Assembly (NCBI RefSeq): GCF_013466425.1
Contig: NZ_CP059165.1
Location: 1,054,001 to 1,118,000 of the forward strand
Direction of reading: 5' to 3'
Source of the DNA: Mycobacterium vicinigordonae
GTDB taxonomy: Bacteria; Actinomycetota; Actinomycetes; Mycobacteriales; Mycobacteriaceae
Length of the DNA: 64,000 nt
Below the pieces are notes generated by a model. The model had not been told where the DNA came from, made no database searches, and saw only the letters and a list, made by a program, of their open reading frames with translations. Below are positions 32,609-41,972 of this stretch, piece after piece (positions within the stretch are counted from its first letter, which is position 1; each line of letters starts with the position of its first letter). Both the position numbers and the translations under genes were made by a program.

Positions 32609-33016
32609 ATGACCGATCCCCGCCCATTGCCCGAACCGACGCCGGTGTCACTGCCGTTCTGGGATGGGTTGCGCGAGAATAAGATACGGATCCAATATTC
32701 GCCGTCGTCGGGCCGCTACGTCTTCTATCCCCGCACTTTGACACCAGGGACGTTGGCCGACGACCTGGAATGGCGCGAAATCGACGGTGCCGGAACGCTG
32801 TATACCTACACGGTCGCGCGCCGCCCGACCGGACCGCCGTGGGCCGAGCGGCTGCCGCAACTCTTGGCGGTCGTGCAATGGGACGTCGGCCCTCGCGTCA
32901 GTACCGAGCTGGTCGACGTCGCACCCCACGACATCCGCATCGGCATGCGGGTCTCCCCGGTGTTCTGCGACACCGGCGCCGTGACGTTGTTGCGCTACAG
33001 GCCCGCCAGTGATTGA
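32609..33016 (+). CDS. Stand-alone DUF35 OB-fold protein
   Basis: A 135-residue protein of the DUF35 (Zn-ribbon plus OB-fold) family: LPFWDGLRENKIRIQYSP, then WREIDGAGTLYTYTVARRP, QLLAVVQWDVGPRVSTELV and IRIGMRVSPVFC. The OB-fold is intact, but the four zinc cysteines normally found right after the first helix are absent (SPSSGRYVFYPRTLTPG), so the ribbon is degenerate. In M. tuberculosis the matching domain is fused to ChsH2; here it is free and placed directly after the Ltp gene, where it would build the active aldolase complex. Confidence 0.88.
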   Translation: MTDPRPLPEPTPVSLPFWDGLRENKIRIQYSPSSGRYVFYPRTLTPGTLADDLEWREIDGAGTLYTYTVARRPTGPPWAERLPQLLAVVQWDVGPRVSTELVDVAPHDIRIGMRVSPVFCDTGAVTLLRYRPASD

Positions 33017-34589
33017 GACCCTTCAGCAGCTGCTGCGCTCCCGCCTGGACGACGACGCGGTGGCGGTGATACACGGCGAGCGGACCTGGACCTGGCGTCA
33101 GCACCTGGCCGAGGCCTCGGCCGAGGCCTCGATGGTGCTGAACTGCCTCGACCGACAACGACCGTTGCATATCGCTGCGCTGCTCGGCAATTCGCCGGCG
33201 ATGCTGCGCGCGATGGCGGGCGCCGCGCTGGGCGGATACGTGCTGTGCGGGCTCAACACGACCCGTCGCGGGGCGGGTCTGGAGACCGACATCTTGCGCT
33301 CGGATTCTCAGCTGGTGCTTGTCGACAACGAGCACCGCGTGCTGCTTGACGCGCTCGACCTCGCCGGTGTCACCGTTGTGAACGTCGACGAAGCCGGGTA
33401 CCGCCACGCGGTGGCGGCAGCGGGCCCCCTCGTGCCCGTCGAAGTGTCTGGCGCCGACCCGGTGGTGATCATCTTCACCTCCGGCACCAGCGGCGACCCG
33501 AAGGCGGTGCCGTTCGCGCACGCGATGGGAATCCTGTGCGGGGCCAGCCTGGTCGAACGCTTCGAGCTTACCCGCGACGACGTGTGCTACCTGGCGATGC
33601 CGCTGTTCCACTCCAATGGGGTCGCGGCCGGCTGGGTGGTGGCGCTCAGCGCGGGTGCGGCGATGGTGCCCGCCAAGTTCTCGCCGTCGCGATTCCTGGC
33701 CGACATCCGCCGCTACGGCATCACCTACCTGAACTATGTCGGCAAGCCACTGGCACTGGTGCTGGCCACCCCCGAGCAGCCCGATGATGCCAACAACTCG
33801 CTGCGCGCGGCATTCGGGAACGAGGCCACCGAACGCGACATCGAGCAATTCGCAAGGCGTTTCGGATGCCGGGTGGTGGACAGCTTCGGCTCCAGCGAGT
33901 TCGCCGTTGTCGTTATGCGCGAAGACGGGACGCCGGCCGGTTCAATCGGCAGGGGGTATCCGGGCGTCAGCGTGTATCACCCCGACACCCTGACCGAGTG
34001 CGCCGCGGCGCTTTTCGACGAAAGCGGTGCACTGGTCAACTTCGACGAAGCTGTCGGGGAACTGGTCAACACCTACGGTTCGGGTGGATTCACCGGCTAC
34101 TACAACGACACCGCGGCCACCGACGAGCGGATGCGACATGGCATGTACTGGTCGGGTGACCTGGCTTACCGCGACGCCGACGGCTGGATCTACCTGGCCG
34201 GGCGAACCTCGGACTGGATGCGGGTAGACGGAGAGAACCTAGCTGCCGGACCCGTCGAGCGGATCCTGCAACGCCTACCCGAGGTCAACCATCTCGCCGT
34301 CTACGCGGTGCCCGACGAACACGTCGGTGACCAGGTGATGGCCGCTCTGGTGCTCAACAGCCAAGCGGCGTTGACACCCAAGCAATTCGGTGAGTTCCTG
34401 GCAGCACAACCGGACCTCTCGCCCAAGGCCTGGCCACGATACGTACGGATCGAGGCCGCGCTGCCTCGGACGGCGACCAACAAGATCCTCAAACGCGAAC
34501 TCATCAAGGCCGGCCCGACAGCCGGAGGCGGCGGTGTCTTGTGGATGAGGGAGGATCGCGGAAGACGTTATGTGGCCGTAGCGGGTTAA
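33009..34589 (+). CDS. FadD17-like acyl-CoA ligase
   Basis: A 526-residue adenylate-forming ligase with IIFTSGTSGDPKAVPFAHA, YLAMPLFHSNGVAAGWVVALSAG, RYGITYLNYVGKPLALVLATPE, SFGSSEFAVVV, GDLAYRDADGWIYLAGRTSDWMRVDGEN and the C-terminal Lys in PRTATNKILKRE. This pattern is that of M. tuberculosis FadD17, which activates steroid side-chain acids (C24/C5 type). It overlaps the DUF35 gene by 8 bases with a GTG start and ends the operon. The last residues (GGGVLWMREDRGRRYVAVAG) resemble the family's ending. Confidence 0.9.
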   Translation: MIETLQQLLRSRLDDDAVAVIHGERTWTWRQHLAEASAEASMVLNCLDRQRPLHIAALLGNSPAMLRAMAGAALGGYVLCGLNTTRRGAGLETDILRSDSQLVLVDNEHRVLLDALDLAGVTVVNVDEAGYRHAVAAAGPLVPVEVSGADPVVIIFTSGTSGDPKAVPFAHAMGILCGASLVERFELTRDDVCYLAMPLFHSNGVAAGWVVALSAGAAMVPAKFSPSRFLADIRRYGITYLNYVGKPLALVLATPEQPDDANNSLRAAFGNEATERDIEQFARRFGCRVVDSFGSSEFAVVVMREDGTPAGSIGRGYPGVSVYHPDTLTECAAALFDESGALVNFDEAVGELVNTYGSGGFTGYYNDTAATDERMRHGMYWSGDLAYRDADGWIYLAGRTSDWMRVDGENLAAGPVERILQRLPEVNHLAVYAVPDEHVGDQVMAALVLNSQAALTPKQFGEFLAAQPDLSPKAWPRYVRIEAALPRTATNKILKRELIKAGPTAGGGGVLWMREDRGRRYVAVAG

Positions 34590-34782
34590 GCGACCCGTGC
34601 CGGAGTCCGGGCCGGGAAGGTCGGCACAGATCTGCGCAAGTGCTCGCTTGCCTGATCCCGGCATCGCTGAACCTGTCCGTCATACAACGGTGGGCCGGGC
34701 GGTTGCCATTGGAGTGGTCCCATGCGCCCGGTCAAAGGGTGTTCGAGCACGCTGACGGCGGCGTTGCGAAGAACGACGAACC

Positions 34783-36042
34783 CTATTCTGCGGGAGCGTG
34801 TTTGGCGGCGCAGGAGCTGCCGTAATCAACCTGCCAGTGCTTGATACCGGTGATGAACGGCGAGCGCAGCCGCACGGGTTCGGCGACCGACGTGAGGTCG
34901 GGCACGGTGTCGGCGATCGCGTTGAACATCAGGTCGATCGTCATGCGGGCAAGGTTGGCGCCGATGCAGTAATGCGCGCCGGTGCCGCCGAATCCGACGT
35001 GCGGGTTGGGGCTGCGCAGGATGTCGAAGGCGTACGGGTTGTCGAACACGTCTTCGTCGAAGTTGGCCGAGCGGTAAAACAACACCACTCGCTGGCCCTT
35101 TTTGACCGCGACACCGCCGACTTCGGTGTCGACCACGGCGGTGCGCTGGAATGCGGTAATCGGTGTGGCCCAACGGATGATCTCGTCGGCCGCAGTCGTG
35201 GGGCGTTGCGCCTTGAACAGATCCCACTGGTCGGGGAAGTCGGTGAACGCCATCATGCCCTGGGTGATCGAATTGCGGGTCGTCTCATTGCCGGCGATGG
35301 CCAGAGTGACTACGAACATGCCGAACTCGGCCTCGGACAGGTTCTGGTCGGCGTCGGCCTGGATCAGCGTCGAGACAATGTCCGGGCCGGGGTTTTGGGC
35401 CTTTTGGGCCGCCAATTGCATGGCATACCACATCATTTCGGCTGCAGCTGTCAAAGAGTCGTGCTCGGCGAACTCAGGGTCGTCGCTGCCGATCATCTGG
35501 TTCGACCAGTCGAATAGCTTCTCGCGGTCTTCCACCGGTACGCCGAGCAACCCGGCGATGGCCTGCAGCGGCAATTCGCAGGCTACCTGTCGGACGAAGT
35601 CGCCCGAGCCCTCGGCGGCCGCACGGGCGGCGATTTGCCGCGCCCGCTCAGCGAGGTCGGTGCGCAACCGCTCGACGGCACGGGGTGTGAACCCGCGGGC
35701 GACGATCTTGCGCAACCGGGTGTGCTCGGGGTCGTCCATCATGATCATCGACGCCCGCCCCGCCTCGATCTGCGCCGAAGCCAGCTCCTGTGGGTAGCGC
35801 GGCACGACGGACTTCTCGGCGGACGAGAACACGTCGCTGCGCAACGATACGTCGCGAACATCGCGGTGCTTGGTCACCACCCAATAGCCGCCGTCGCCGA
35901 AACCGCCTTGATCCAAGGGCTGCTCGTTCCACCAGACCGGCGCGGTGGCGCGCAACTCGGCGAATTCCTGCACCGGCAGTCGGTGCGCATAGATGTCAGG
36001 ATCGGTGAAGTCGAAGCCCGGTGGCAGGTTCGGAGCGGCCAT
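34783..36042 (-). CDS. CYP125-family cytochrome P450 (steroid C26-hydroxylase type)
   Basis: A 419-residue P450 that follows M. tuberculosis CYP125A1 closely: PNLPPGFDFTDPDIYAHRLP near the start, ELPLQAIAGLLGVPVEDREKLF, IAGNETTRNSITQGMMAF (I-helix), ADEIIRWATPITAFQRTA (ExxR), and the haem motif GFGGTGAHYCIGANLARMT. CYP125 oxidises the terminal methyl of the cholesterol side chain to the acid, the step before CoA activation. GAGGAGG lies 6 bases before the ATG at 36042, nine codons inside the longest frame. It faces the igr-like operon tail to tail, whereas in M. tuberculosis cyp125 is at the head of the igr operon, so this is probably a paralogue. Confidence 0.93.
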   Translation of the reverse strand: MAAPNLPPGFDFTDPDIYAHRLPVQEFAELRATAPVWWNEQPLDQGGFGDGGYWVVTKHRDVRDVSLRSDVFSSAEKSVVPRYPQELASAQIEAGRASMIMMDDPEHTRLRKIVARGFTPRAVERLRTDLAERARQIAARAAAEGSGDFVRQVACELPLQAIAGLLGVPVEDREKLFDWSNQMIGSDDPEFAEHDSLTAAAEMMWYAMQLAAQKAQNPGPDIVSTLIQADADQNLSEAEFGMFVVTLAIAGNETTRNSITQGMMAFTDFPDQWDLFKAQRPTTAADEIIRWATPITAFQRTAVVDTEVGGVAVKKGQRVVLFYRSANFDEDVFDNPYAFDILRSPNPHVGFGGTGAHYCIGANLARMTIDLMFNAIADTVPDLTSVAEPVRLRSPFITGIKHWQVDYGSSCAAKHAPAE

Positions 36043-36135
36043 GGGACTTCCTCCTCGACGAGGTGCCAAGCGCAGCGTTGCGCCCGATCGTAGTCGCTGA
36101 CCCGGCTACGGAGAAGAGCTCGCGTCCTGATGGCA

Positions 36136-38358
36136 TCAATTCGGCCGTGAGTCAGGGGATTTGAGTACCGCATCGGCATCAAGGTGGGTTGCGGCGGCGA
36201 CCACCACGCGGTCGATTTGCCGCAGCTGATGCAGGACAGCAGGATGTCGACGCGGATCCGGCCCGGGCCGGCCGGGATCGAAGGTGTCGTCGTGCGCTCT
36301 GGCCAACGTTTCCGCGGCATCCAGGGCATCGGAGGCCGAGACGATGGTCGCCGGGTGCTCGCCGTCGAGGGTGGCGACCAATGCGTCGATGTTGCGCCGA
36401 ACCTGTGTTGCGGCATGGGTCACGGCCTCGGCGAGCTCAGCGGGGCAGTCAGGGTCGTGATACTGCTCGCTGCGGCGAGCCAGCACCCGGGCGTAGCGAT
36501 CACACGCGGCGAACAGTCGCAAGCTGCGCTGGATGCTGCGCCGGCCGGCCAGTCCGGTCACGCCGGCAAGCAGGGGTTTGGCGGTGGCCCGATACTGCTG
36601 CAGTTTGCGGTCGAGTTGCCGTGCCTGCTCCGTCGGGCTGCCGGTCGGGCCGCGGCCGAACATCTCGGCCATGGATGTGTCGATCAGCGTTGACAGTGCC
36701 GTCAAGAACTCGCGGGTGTCGCTTCGCACGGTAGCGCCAATATTGTTGGGCAGCACCAGGATTGCCACCGCTACCCCGATGACGGCGCCGATCGCGGTCT
36801 CCTCGATCCGGAGCACCAGTACGTCCACGCTGAATTGACCCATCAGCCCGTACAGCAGCGCCAGCATTGTGGTGATCCAGAACGCCATCAGGCTTTGGGT
36901 CACCTGCATGAAGTAGAACGCGCAGAAGAGGCACACGAACACCATCACCAGCGACGCGACCTCGTCGCCGGCGAACAGGGTGGCGACCATCATCCCGCAG
37001 GGCACTCCCAGGGCGGTGCCCAGCAGCCGCTGCCAGCCCTTGGTGAGGCTTTCGCCCCAGGTGTTGGTGCCGGCGAAGACCACGAAGGCCGCGATCACGG
37101 CCCAATACCAGCGGTCCGGTGACACTTGGTCACCGGCGATGATCGCCAGCGCCGCCGCGACGCTCGCCTGGATGGCTTGCCGCGTCGTCGGCCGCAGCCG
37201 CGCGGCGGCGGGTTCGGCATCGGATTCGGCGTCCGGCTCGAGATGCTCGTCATCCGGTTCGCGATCCTGACCGGCGTCGTCGGCAACCTGCTCGACTTGC
37301 GTCCGTGCCTCGGAAGTGGCCGTCGCGGCGGCGATTATCGACATGGCGAGCCGGCGTACCGCTGTCTCGCCCAGTCCTTGCGAGGTAGCAGGATGCTCGT
37401 CGAGCACCCGCTGAGCCCGCTCCGCGGCCGCGTCTAACCCGTCGCGGGTTCCAGACCTGATGGCCCGCGCAAGTCGGGTGAGTGCGCCGATCAGTTCACT
37501 GAGGGTGCCGGCCGGAATCTCCGAAGCAACCAGTGCCGCACGCTGACCCGCGAGCGCGACCCATTCGACGGCCAGTTCGGCATCGAACAACCACGGCGCC
37601 AGTCGTTCTCCGATCGGGGTCGGGTTTGCTTTGTCCTCGATCCGGTCCTGCACCATCAACGCGGTGTCGTTGAGGCGTGCGACGCGGGCACGGACCCGGC
37701 GGCGGTGCCGCTCGTCGAGCTGGCCCGCTTGCAGCCCATCGGCGGTGGTATCGACCACGATCGCCATGCGTGCTCGCAGCGAGCGAATAGTCGCTCGCAG
37801 CACGCGTTCTGGATCATCAGGGAGCACGTAGGCCGTCATCAAGAACGTGAAGAAGGTGCCCACTACCACGGCGCCGACCATCCACGGCACCTCGCGCACG
37901 CCGGCCCGCAGGTAGAGGGTGAAGAAGTAGGCCATGAAACCCACCATGCCCAGCGCGCGACCGCGAGCGCCGAATCGCCGGACGTAGACAGCGACGAAAA
38001 CCACCGCCACAAAGACGGCGTCGCCGGCGATTCGATGCGGTGCCAGCAGCGTGGCCACGACAATGGACAGAGCCGCCGGCAGCGGCAGCATCGCCATCGT
38101 GATCCGCTGCTCGCGAGGGTCGGGCTCGTTGACCGATCGGGCCGCCACCATGGTGATCACCGCACCGAGCAGGGCGACGGTCAGCGGTTGCCCGGTCGCC
38201 CGGGTCAGCAAGAACATCACCAGCAGGGAACAACCTAGGGCAAGTGTTGTGCGGATAGCCAACCTCAGTCGCAGCAACCCCGGATCGGAGCCGATCGTCC
38301 AGGTCCGCGCCCGCTGGTAGAACGCCGCCGCCGGTTCGGGAATCGTGGCCTGCCTCAT
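36136..38358 (-). CDS. FUSC-family transporter-like membrane protein
   Basis: A 740-residue protein with two blocks of about six membrane segments (residues about 30-165 and 375-500) separated by a large soluble part, followed by a helical C-terminal part, the layout of the FUSC (fusaric acid resistance / aromatic acid exporter) family. Stretches such as PLTVALLGAVITMVAARSVNEPDPREQR and GTALGVPCGMMVATLFAGDEV fit. The middle linker is acidic (DREPDDEHLEPDAESDAEPAA). It likely exports small aromatic or acidic compounds; substrate unknown. It lies just upstream of the CYP125 gene on the same strand with 93 bases between. Confidence 0.85.
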   Translation of the reverse strand: MRQATIPEPAAAFYQRARTWTIGSDPGLLRLRLAIRTTLALGCSLLVMFLLTRATGQPLTVALLGAVITMVAARSVNEPDPREQRITMAMLPLPAALSIVVATLLAPHRIAGDAVFVAVVFVAVYVRRFGARGRALGMVGFMAYFFTLYLRAGVREVPWMVGAVVVGTFFTFLMTAYVLPDDPERVLRATIRSLRARMAIVVDTTADGLQAGQLDERHRRRVRARVARLNDTALMVQDRIEDKANPTPIGERLAPWLFDAELAVEWVALAGQRAALVASEIPAGTLSELIGALTRLARAIRSGTRDGLDAAAERAQRVLDEHPATSQGLGETAVRRLAMSIIAAATATSEARTQVEQVADDAGQDREPDDEHLEPDAESDAEPAAARLRPTTRQAIQASVAAALAIIAGDQVSPDRWYWAVIAAFVVFAGTNTWGESLTKGWQRLLGTALGVPCGMMVATLFAGDEVASLVMVFVCLFCAFYFMQVTQSLMAFWITTMLALLYGLMGQFSVDVLVLRIEETAIGAVIGVAVAILVLPNNIGATVRSDTREFLTALSTLIDTSMAEMFGRGPTGSPTEQARQLDRKLQQYRATAKPLLAGVTGLAGRRSIQRSLRLFAACDRYARVLARRSEQYHDPDCPAELAEAVTHAATQVRRNIDALVATLDGEHPATIVSASDALDAAETLARAHDDTFDPGRPGPDPRRHPAVLHQLRQIDRVVVAAATHLDADAVLKSPDSRPN

Positions 38359-38426
38359 CCGTCGGATCGATCAAACGCGGTGTCGACGCGCGAGCCGGGC
38401 GATTGTGTTGTGCGCAAGAAGATCCG

Positions 38427-38924
38427 CTACAGGGCCGGAGTGAACTTGATCGCGACGAGTTTCAGCCGCTCGATCGCCTCGGCGAATTCCTGCAGCGTCG
38501 GGATGTGGTTGTCGCGGAATTTCAGCCCCATCAAGCGCTGTGCCTTCTTGGCCCCATAGGATTGCGCGCAGCGCAGGTACAGTTCGTGCGTCTTGGCCCG
38601 ATCCTCGACGATTTCACCGCGCATCGGCCTGGTCTGGCCGTCGTAGACGACCTGCGCGGGGCCGCCCCCGGAGAAGTTGTACTTCCAGTGGGCGCCGGCC
38701 AGTGCATAGAGGTCTGCGGAGTGGCCGTCATTGATGACGTGAGCGCTCACCGGAATGGAAAACTGCTTCCCCGATTTGCGACCGCTGAACCTGAGCACCA
38801 TCAGCTGTTTACGCAGCGGACCGGCCAATGGCGTGCCCAGCAGAAAGCCCAGCACGGGGTTGACGGCACGGAGCAGCGCCGACGGCGGGTGGCCGATATC
38901 TACGGCATAGGACTGTTCAGTCAT
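38427..38924 (-). CDS. Deazaflavin (F420)-dependent nitroreductase family protein
   Basis: A 165-residue split-barrel protein of the Ddn-like family: VLRFSGRKSGKQFSIPVSAHV, then LYALAGAHWKYNFSGGGPAQVVYDGQTRPM and the YLRCAQSYGAKKAQRLMGLKF helix. This family binds F420H2 and reduces quinones, nitro-compounds or oxidised flavonoids in mycobacteria. The N-terminus is amphipathic (LLRAVNPVLGFLLGTPL) and may sit at the membrane. It is a single gene, convergent with nothing and placed 68 bases upstream of the FUSC start region on the same strand. A 291-codon frame on the other strand is a shadow. Confidence 0.85.
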   Translation of the reverse strand: MTEQSYAVDIGHPPSALLRAVNPVLGFLLGTPLAGPLRKQLMVLRFSGRKSGKQFSIPVSAHVINDGHSADLYALAGAHWKYNFSGGGPAQVVYDGQTRPMRGEIVEDRAKTHELYLRCAQSYGAKKAQRLMGLKFRDNHIPTLQEFAEAIERLKLVAIKFTPAL

Positions 38925-39338
38925 AGATCAACCGTAAGACCAATCGCGGTCGGGCGCGGCCAGCAGTACCGACAAAACGAAGCGCCGCGAAGCCAGCCCG
39001 GCTCCGCGGCGCCCCTCGTTGGCGGTCTAGGTCAGGGTGTGATGACGGTCTGGTCGTCGATGGTGTGGGTGACGTCCATCAGCGTTCTTGTCCCTGAAGC
39101 TGTCGTCGACGGTGTAATGGGCTTGACCCGGCGACGGACTCGGCGTCCCGACGAGGTCGAAGTCGACGTCGACGGCGAGGTGGAGACATTCGTGGAAGTG
39201 GAGGTCTTGAATTCGCCGGTTCTGTGCCGGCGATGTCGGACTGACACGAGTCGAACATGTCAAACGGTCCATAGATAGCTGGCGCGTCGTTTGCCCAAAT
39301 ACGCCCCTGAAGGCCGTGCGTGGAGTAATGAGACTGCT
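38925..39338. other. 414-base gap with a doubtful Thr/Ser-rich frame
   Basis: A minus-strand frame at 39032-39247 would give 71 residues with a low-complexity Ser/Thr stretch (TSTSTNVSTSPSTSTSTSSG) and an end VTHTIDDQTVITP. Another minus-strand frame over the same bases is also protein-like, so a frameshifted or decayed exported protein is possible. I see no ribosome-binding site and do not call a gene. Confidence 0.35.
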
Positions 39339-41963
39339 ATGAGGTCGCGGCGGGTGTGGCGGGTTCTCGTCGCGATGCTTGCGGTGCCGGTCCTGTTCGT
39401 CCCGTTGATCGCGGGTTCGCCGACGGCCTACGACGGCGAACCCACCACGGTCGTCAATCCCGTCGATCACGTCGACACCCTGATCGGTACCGGGACGGGG
39501 GGCAAAGTGGTGGGGGAGATCAACAACTTTCCGGGCGCCACGGTGCCGTTCGGCATGGTGCAGTACTCGCCCGACACGGTGAACAACTACGCGGGTTACG
39601 CGCACGACAATCCGCGGGCCACGGGGTTTAGCATGACCCACGCATCGGTGGGCTGCCCTGCGTTCGGCGACATCTCGATGTTGCCGACCACCACCGCCAC
39701 CGGTTCGCAGCCCTGGTACGCGTGGGAGCGCATCGCCCACGACCGCACCGAAGTCGGAACGCCCGGTTACTACGCGGTGCGGTTCCCCGACACCGGGGTG
39801 AAAGCCGAACTCACCGCGACCACCCACACCGGCATCGGACGATTCAGCTATCCACACGACGGCCGGCGAGCACTGTTCCATGTGCGTTCCGGTGCGTCGT
39901 TGGCCGGCGCCTCACGCGCCGCCATCCAGATCAACGAGGACAACACCACGATCACCGGCTGGGCGACCAGCGGATCGTTCTGCGACAAGTCCAATACCTA
40001 CACCGTCTACTTCGCGATGAAGTTCAGTCAGCCGTTCAGCTCGTACGGCACCTGGGATGGCTACTCGGTGGCCGACGGGTCCCGCAGCTCCAATTCCCCT
40101 TACAGCGGGGGATATGTCGAGTTCGACGCCGGCTCGGTGGTCGAGGTGCGAACCGCGATCTCCTACGTCGGCATCGATGGTGCCCAGGCGAACCTCGCAG
40201 CGGAGGGCGAAAGGAGCTTCGACGACACGCACGCGGCGGCTGCCGACGAATGGAACGGCGCGCTCAAACGCATTGCGGTGGCGGGTCGCAACCCCGGCGA
40301 CGTGCAGACCTTCTACAGTTGCCTGTACCGGTCATTGTTGCACCCCAACACATTCAACGACCACGACGGCCGCTACATCGGCTTCGACAACATAATCCAC
40401 GTTGTACGACAAGGGCATACGCACTACGCCAACTACTCCGACTGGGACACCTACCGCAGTTTGGCCGCCCTGCAGGCGCTCATCTTCCCCGAGCGGGCCA
40501 GCGATATGGCACAGGCGCTGGTCGACGACGCCGAACAGAGCGGAGCGCTACCCCGCTGGGCGCTGGCAAATGCTGCGACAAGCCAGATGACCGGCGACAG
40601 CGTAGTTCCGCTAATCGTGAGCCTATATATGTTCGGGGCCAAGGACTTCGACACCCGGACGGCGCTGGCCTACATGGTCGACGCCGCGACCCGCGGTGGC
40701 GTCGGACGCAACGGCTACGTGGAGCGGCCGGGAATCGAGACCTATCTACGGCTGGGCTACGCCCCGCAGCTGCCCGAATTCGGACCGGGCGCCTCGGTCA
40801 CGCTGGAGTGGTCGATCGACGATTTCACCATTGCCCGCTTCGCCGATGCACTGGGCGACGCGGCGACGGCCGGGGAATTCCAGCGCCGCTCCCAGTACTG
40901 GCAGAACCTGTTCAATCCCACCACCGGCTACATCTCCCCGCGCGGCCCCAGCGGCTTCTTCCGCACGGGCCCGGGATTCATCGAAAGTCACACGGGTTTC
41001 GGCCAGTTCGGTTACGACGAGGGCAATGCTGAGCAGTACCTGTGGTGGGTGCCCCACAACGTGGCCGGCCTGGCCACCGCCCTGGGCGGTCGCGCCGCGG
41101 CGGCGCAGCGGCTCGACAGGTTCACCCAACGCATCAACGTAGGCCCCAACAAGCCCTATCTGTGGGCGGGCAACGAGCCGGGTTTCGGTGTGCCGTGGTT
41201 ATACAACTACTTCGGCCAGCCATGGCAAACCCAGCGCACTGTCGACCGCGTGCGCGGTCTGTTCGGCCCCACTCCCGACGGCGCTCCGGGAAACGACGAC
41301 CTCGGCGCGTTGTCCAGCTGGTATGTCTGGGCGGCGCTCGGCCTGTACCCTAGCACCCCGGGTACTCCCATCCTGACAATCGCCACACCGCTGTTCGACC
41401 GGGCCGAAATCAGCCTTGGGGCAGGCAAATCCATTCGAATCACCGCGCCCGGCGCCTCCGGCGTCAATCGGCTCAGGTACATCCGGAGCCTCAGTATCGA
41501 CGGGCAACCCACCGATCGCACGTACCTGCCCGAGTCGATCATCGGAACCGGCGGTGATGTCTCCTTCCTACTGTCGGGGCGTCCCGACAAGTCCTGGGGC
41601 ACCGCCGAATCCTCGGCGCCGCCGTCGTTCGAGGCAGGTAGTGCGACGGTCACCATCAACGTCGCCCAACCGATCGTGGCCATCGCGCAGGGGACCACGC
41701 GCACCGTCGAACTCGACTTGCAGCGGATGCTCGCCGGTGTCGTCGACTACCGGGTCACCGGTGCCGCCGCGGCCGGCGGGATCACCGTGGCGCCGGTTTC
41801 CGGACGCTTCGACGACGACGGTTCGGCGACGGTCGACGTCGCAATCACGGTGGCGTCGTCGGTGCCCGACGACAACTATCCGGTGTATCTGACGACAACC
41901 GTCGGCGACACCAGCAGGCGAGCCGTCGTTCTCCTGGTGACACGGCCGTCATTCGACGAATAG
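39339..41963 (+). CDS. Exported GH92 alpha-1,2-mannosidase-like glycoside hydrolase
   Basis: An 874-residue secreted or anchored enzyme, homologue of M. tuberculosis Rv0584. The signal peptide is [23 protein letters not shown]92 marks: [35 protein letters not shown] near the start, [60 protein letters not shown] and [23 protein letters not shown]92 enzymes are calcium-dependent exo-mannosidases, so likely substrates are mannosylated proteins, lipomannan ends or host glycans. The last 110 residues form an Ig-like strand-rich tail. ATG at 39339 gives the signal peptide directly. It is convergent with the next gene. Confidence 0.93.
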   Translation: MRSRRVWRVLVAMLAVPVLFVPLIAGSPTAYDGEPTTVVNPVDHVDTLIGTGTGGKVVGEINNFPGATVPFGMVQYSPDTVNNYAGYAHDNPRATGFSMTHASVGCPAFGDISMLPTTTATGSQPWYAWERIAHDRTEVGTPGYYAVRFPDTGVKAELTATTHTGIGRFSYPHDGRRALFHVRSGASLAGASRAAIQINEDNTTITGWATSGSFCDKSNTYTVYFAMKFSQPFSSYGTWDGYSVADGSRSSNSPYSGGYVEFDAGSVVEVRTAISYVGIDGAQANLAAEGERSFDDTHAAAADEWNGALKRIAVAGRNPGDVQTFYSCLYRSLLHPNTFNDHDGRYIGFDNIIHVVRQGHTHYANYSDWDTYRSLAALQALIFPERASDMAQALVDDAEQSGALPRWALANAATSQMTGDSVVPLIVSLYMFGAKDFDTRTALAYMVDAATRGGVGRNGYVERPGIETYLRLGYAPQLPEFGPGASVTLEWSIDDFTIARFADALGDAATAGEFQRRSQYWQNLFNPTTGYISPRGPSGFFRTGPGFIESHTGFGQFGYDEGNAEQYLWWVPHNVAGLATALGGRAAAAQRLDRFTQRINVGPNKPYLWAGNEPGFGVPWLYNYFGQPWQTQRTVDRVRGLFGPTPDGAPGNDDLGALSSWYVWAALGLYPSTPGTPILTIATPLFDRAEISLGAGKSIRITAPGASGVNRLRYIRSLSIDGQPTDRTYLPESIIGTGGDVSFLLSGRPDKSWGTAESSAPPSFEAGSATVTINVAQPIVAIAQGTTRTVELDLQRMLAGVVDYRVTGAAAAGGITVAPVSGRFDDDGSATVDVAITVASSVPDDNYPVYLTTTVGDTSRRAVVLLVTRPSFDE

Positions 41964-41972
41964 CTAAGCTGC

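Noticed and set aside
38403..39278. 291-codon plus-strand frame
   Set aside because: Opposite the Ddn-like gene, whose motifs are clear; the rest has low-complexity Val/Glu/Asp content.
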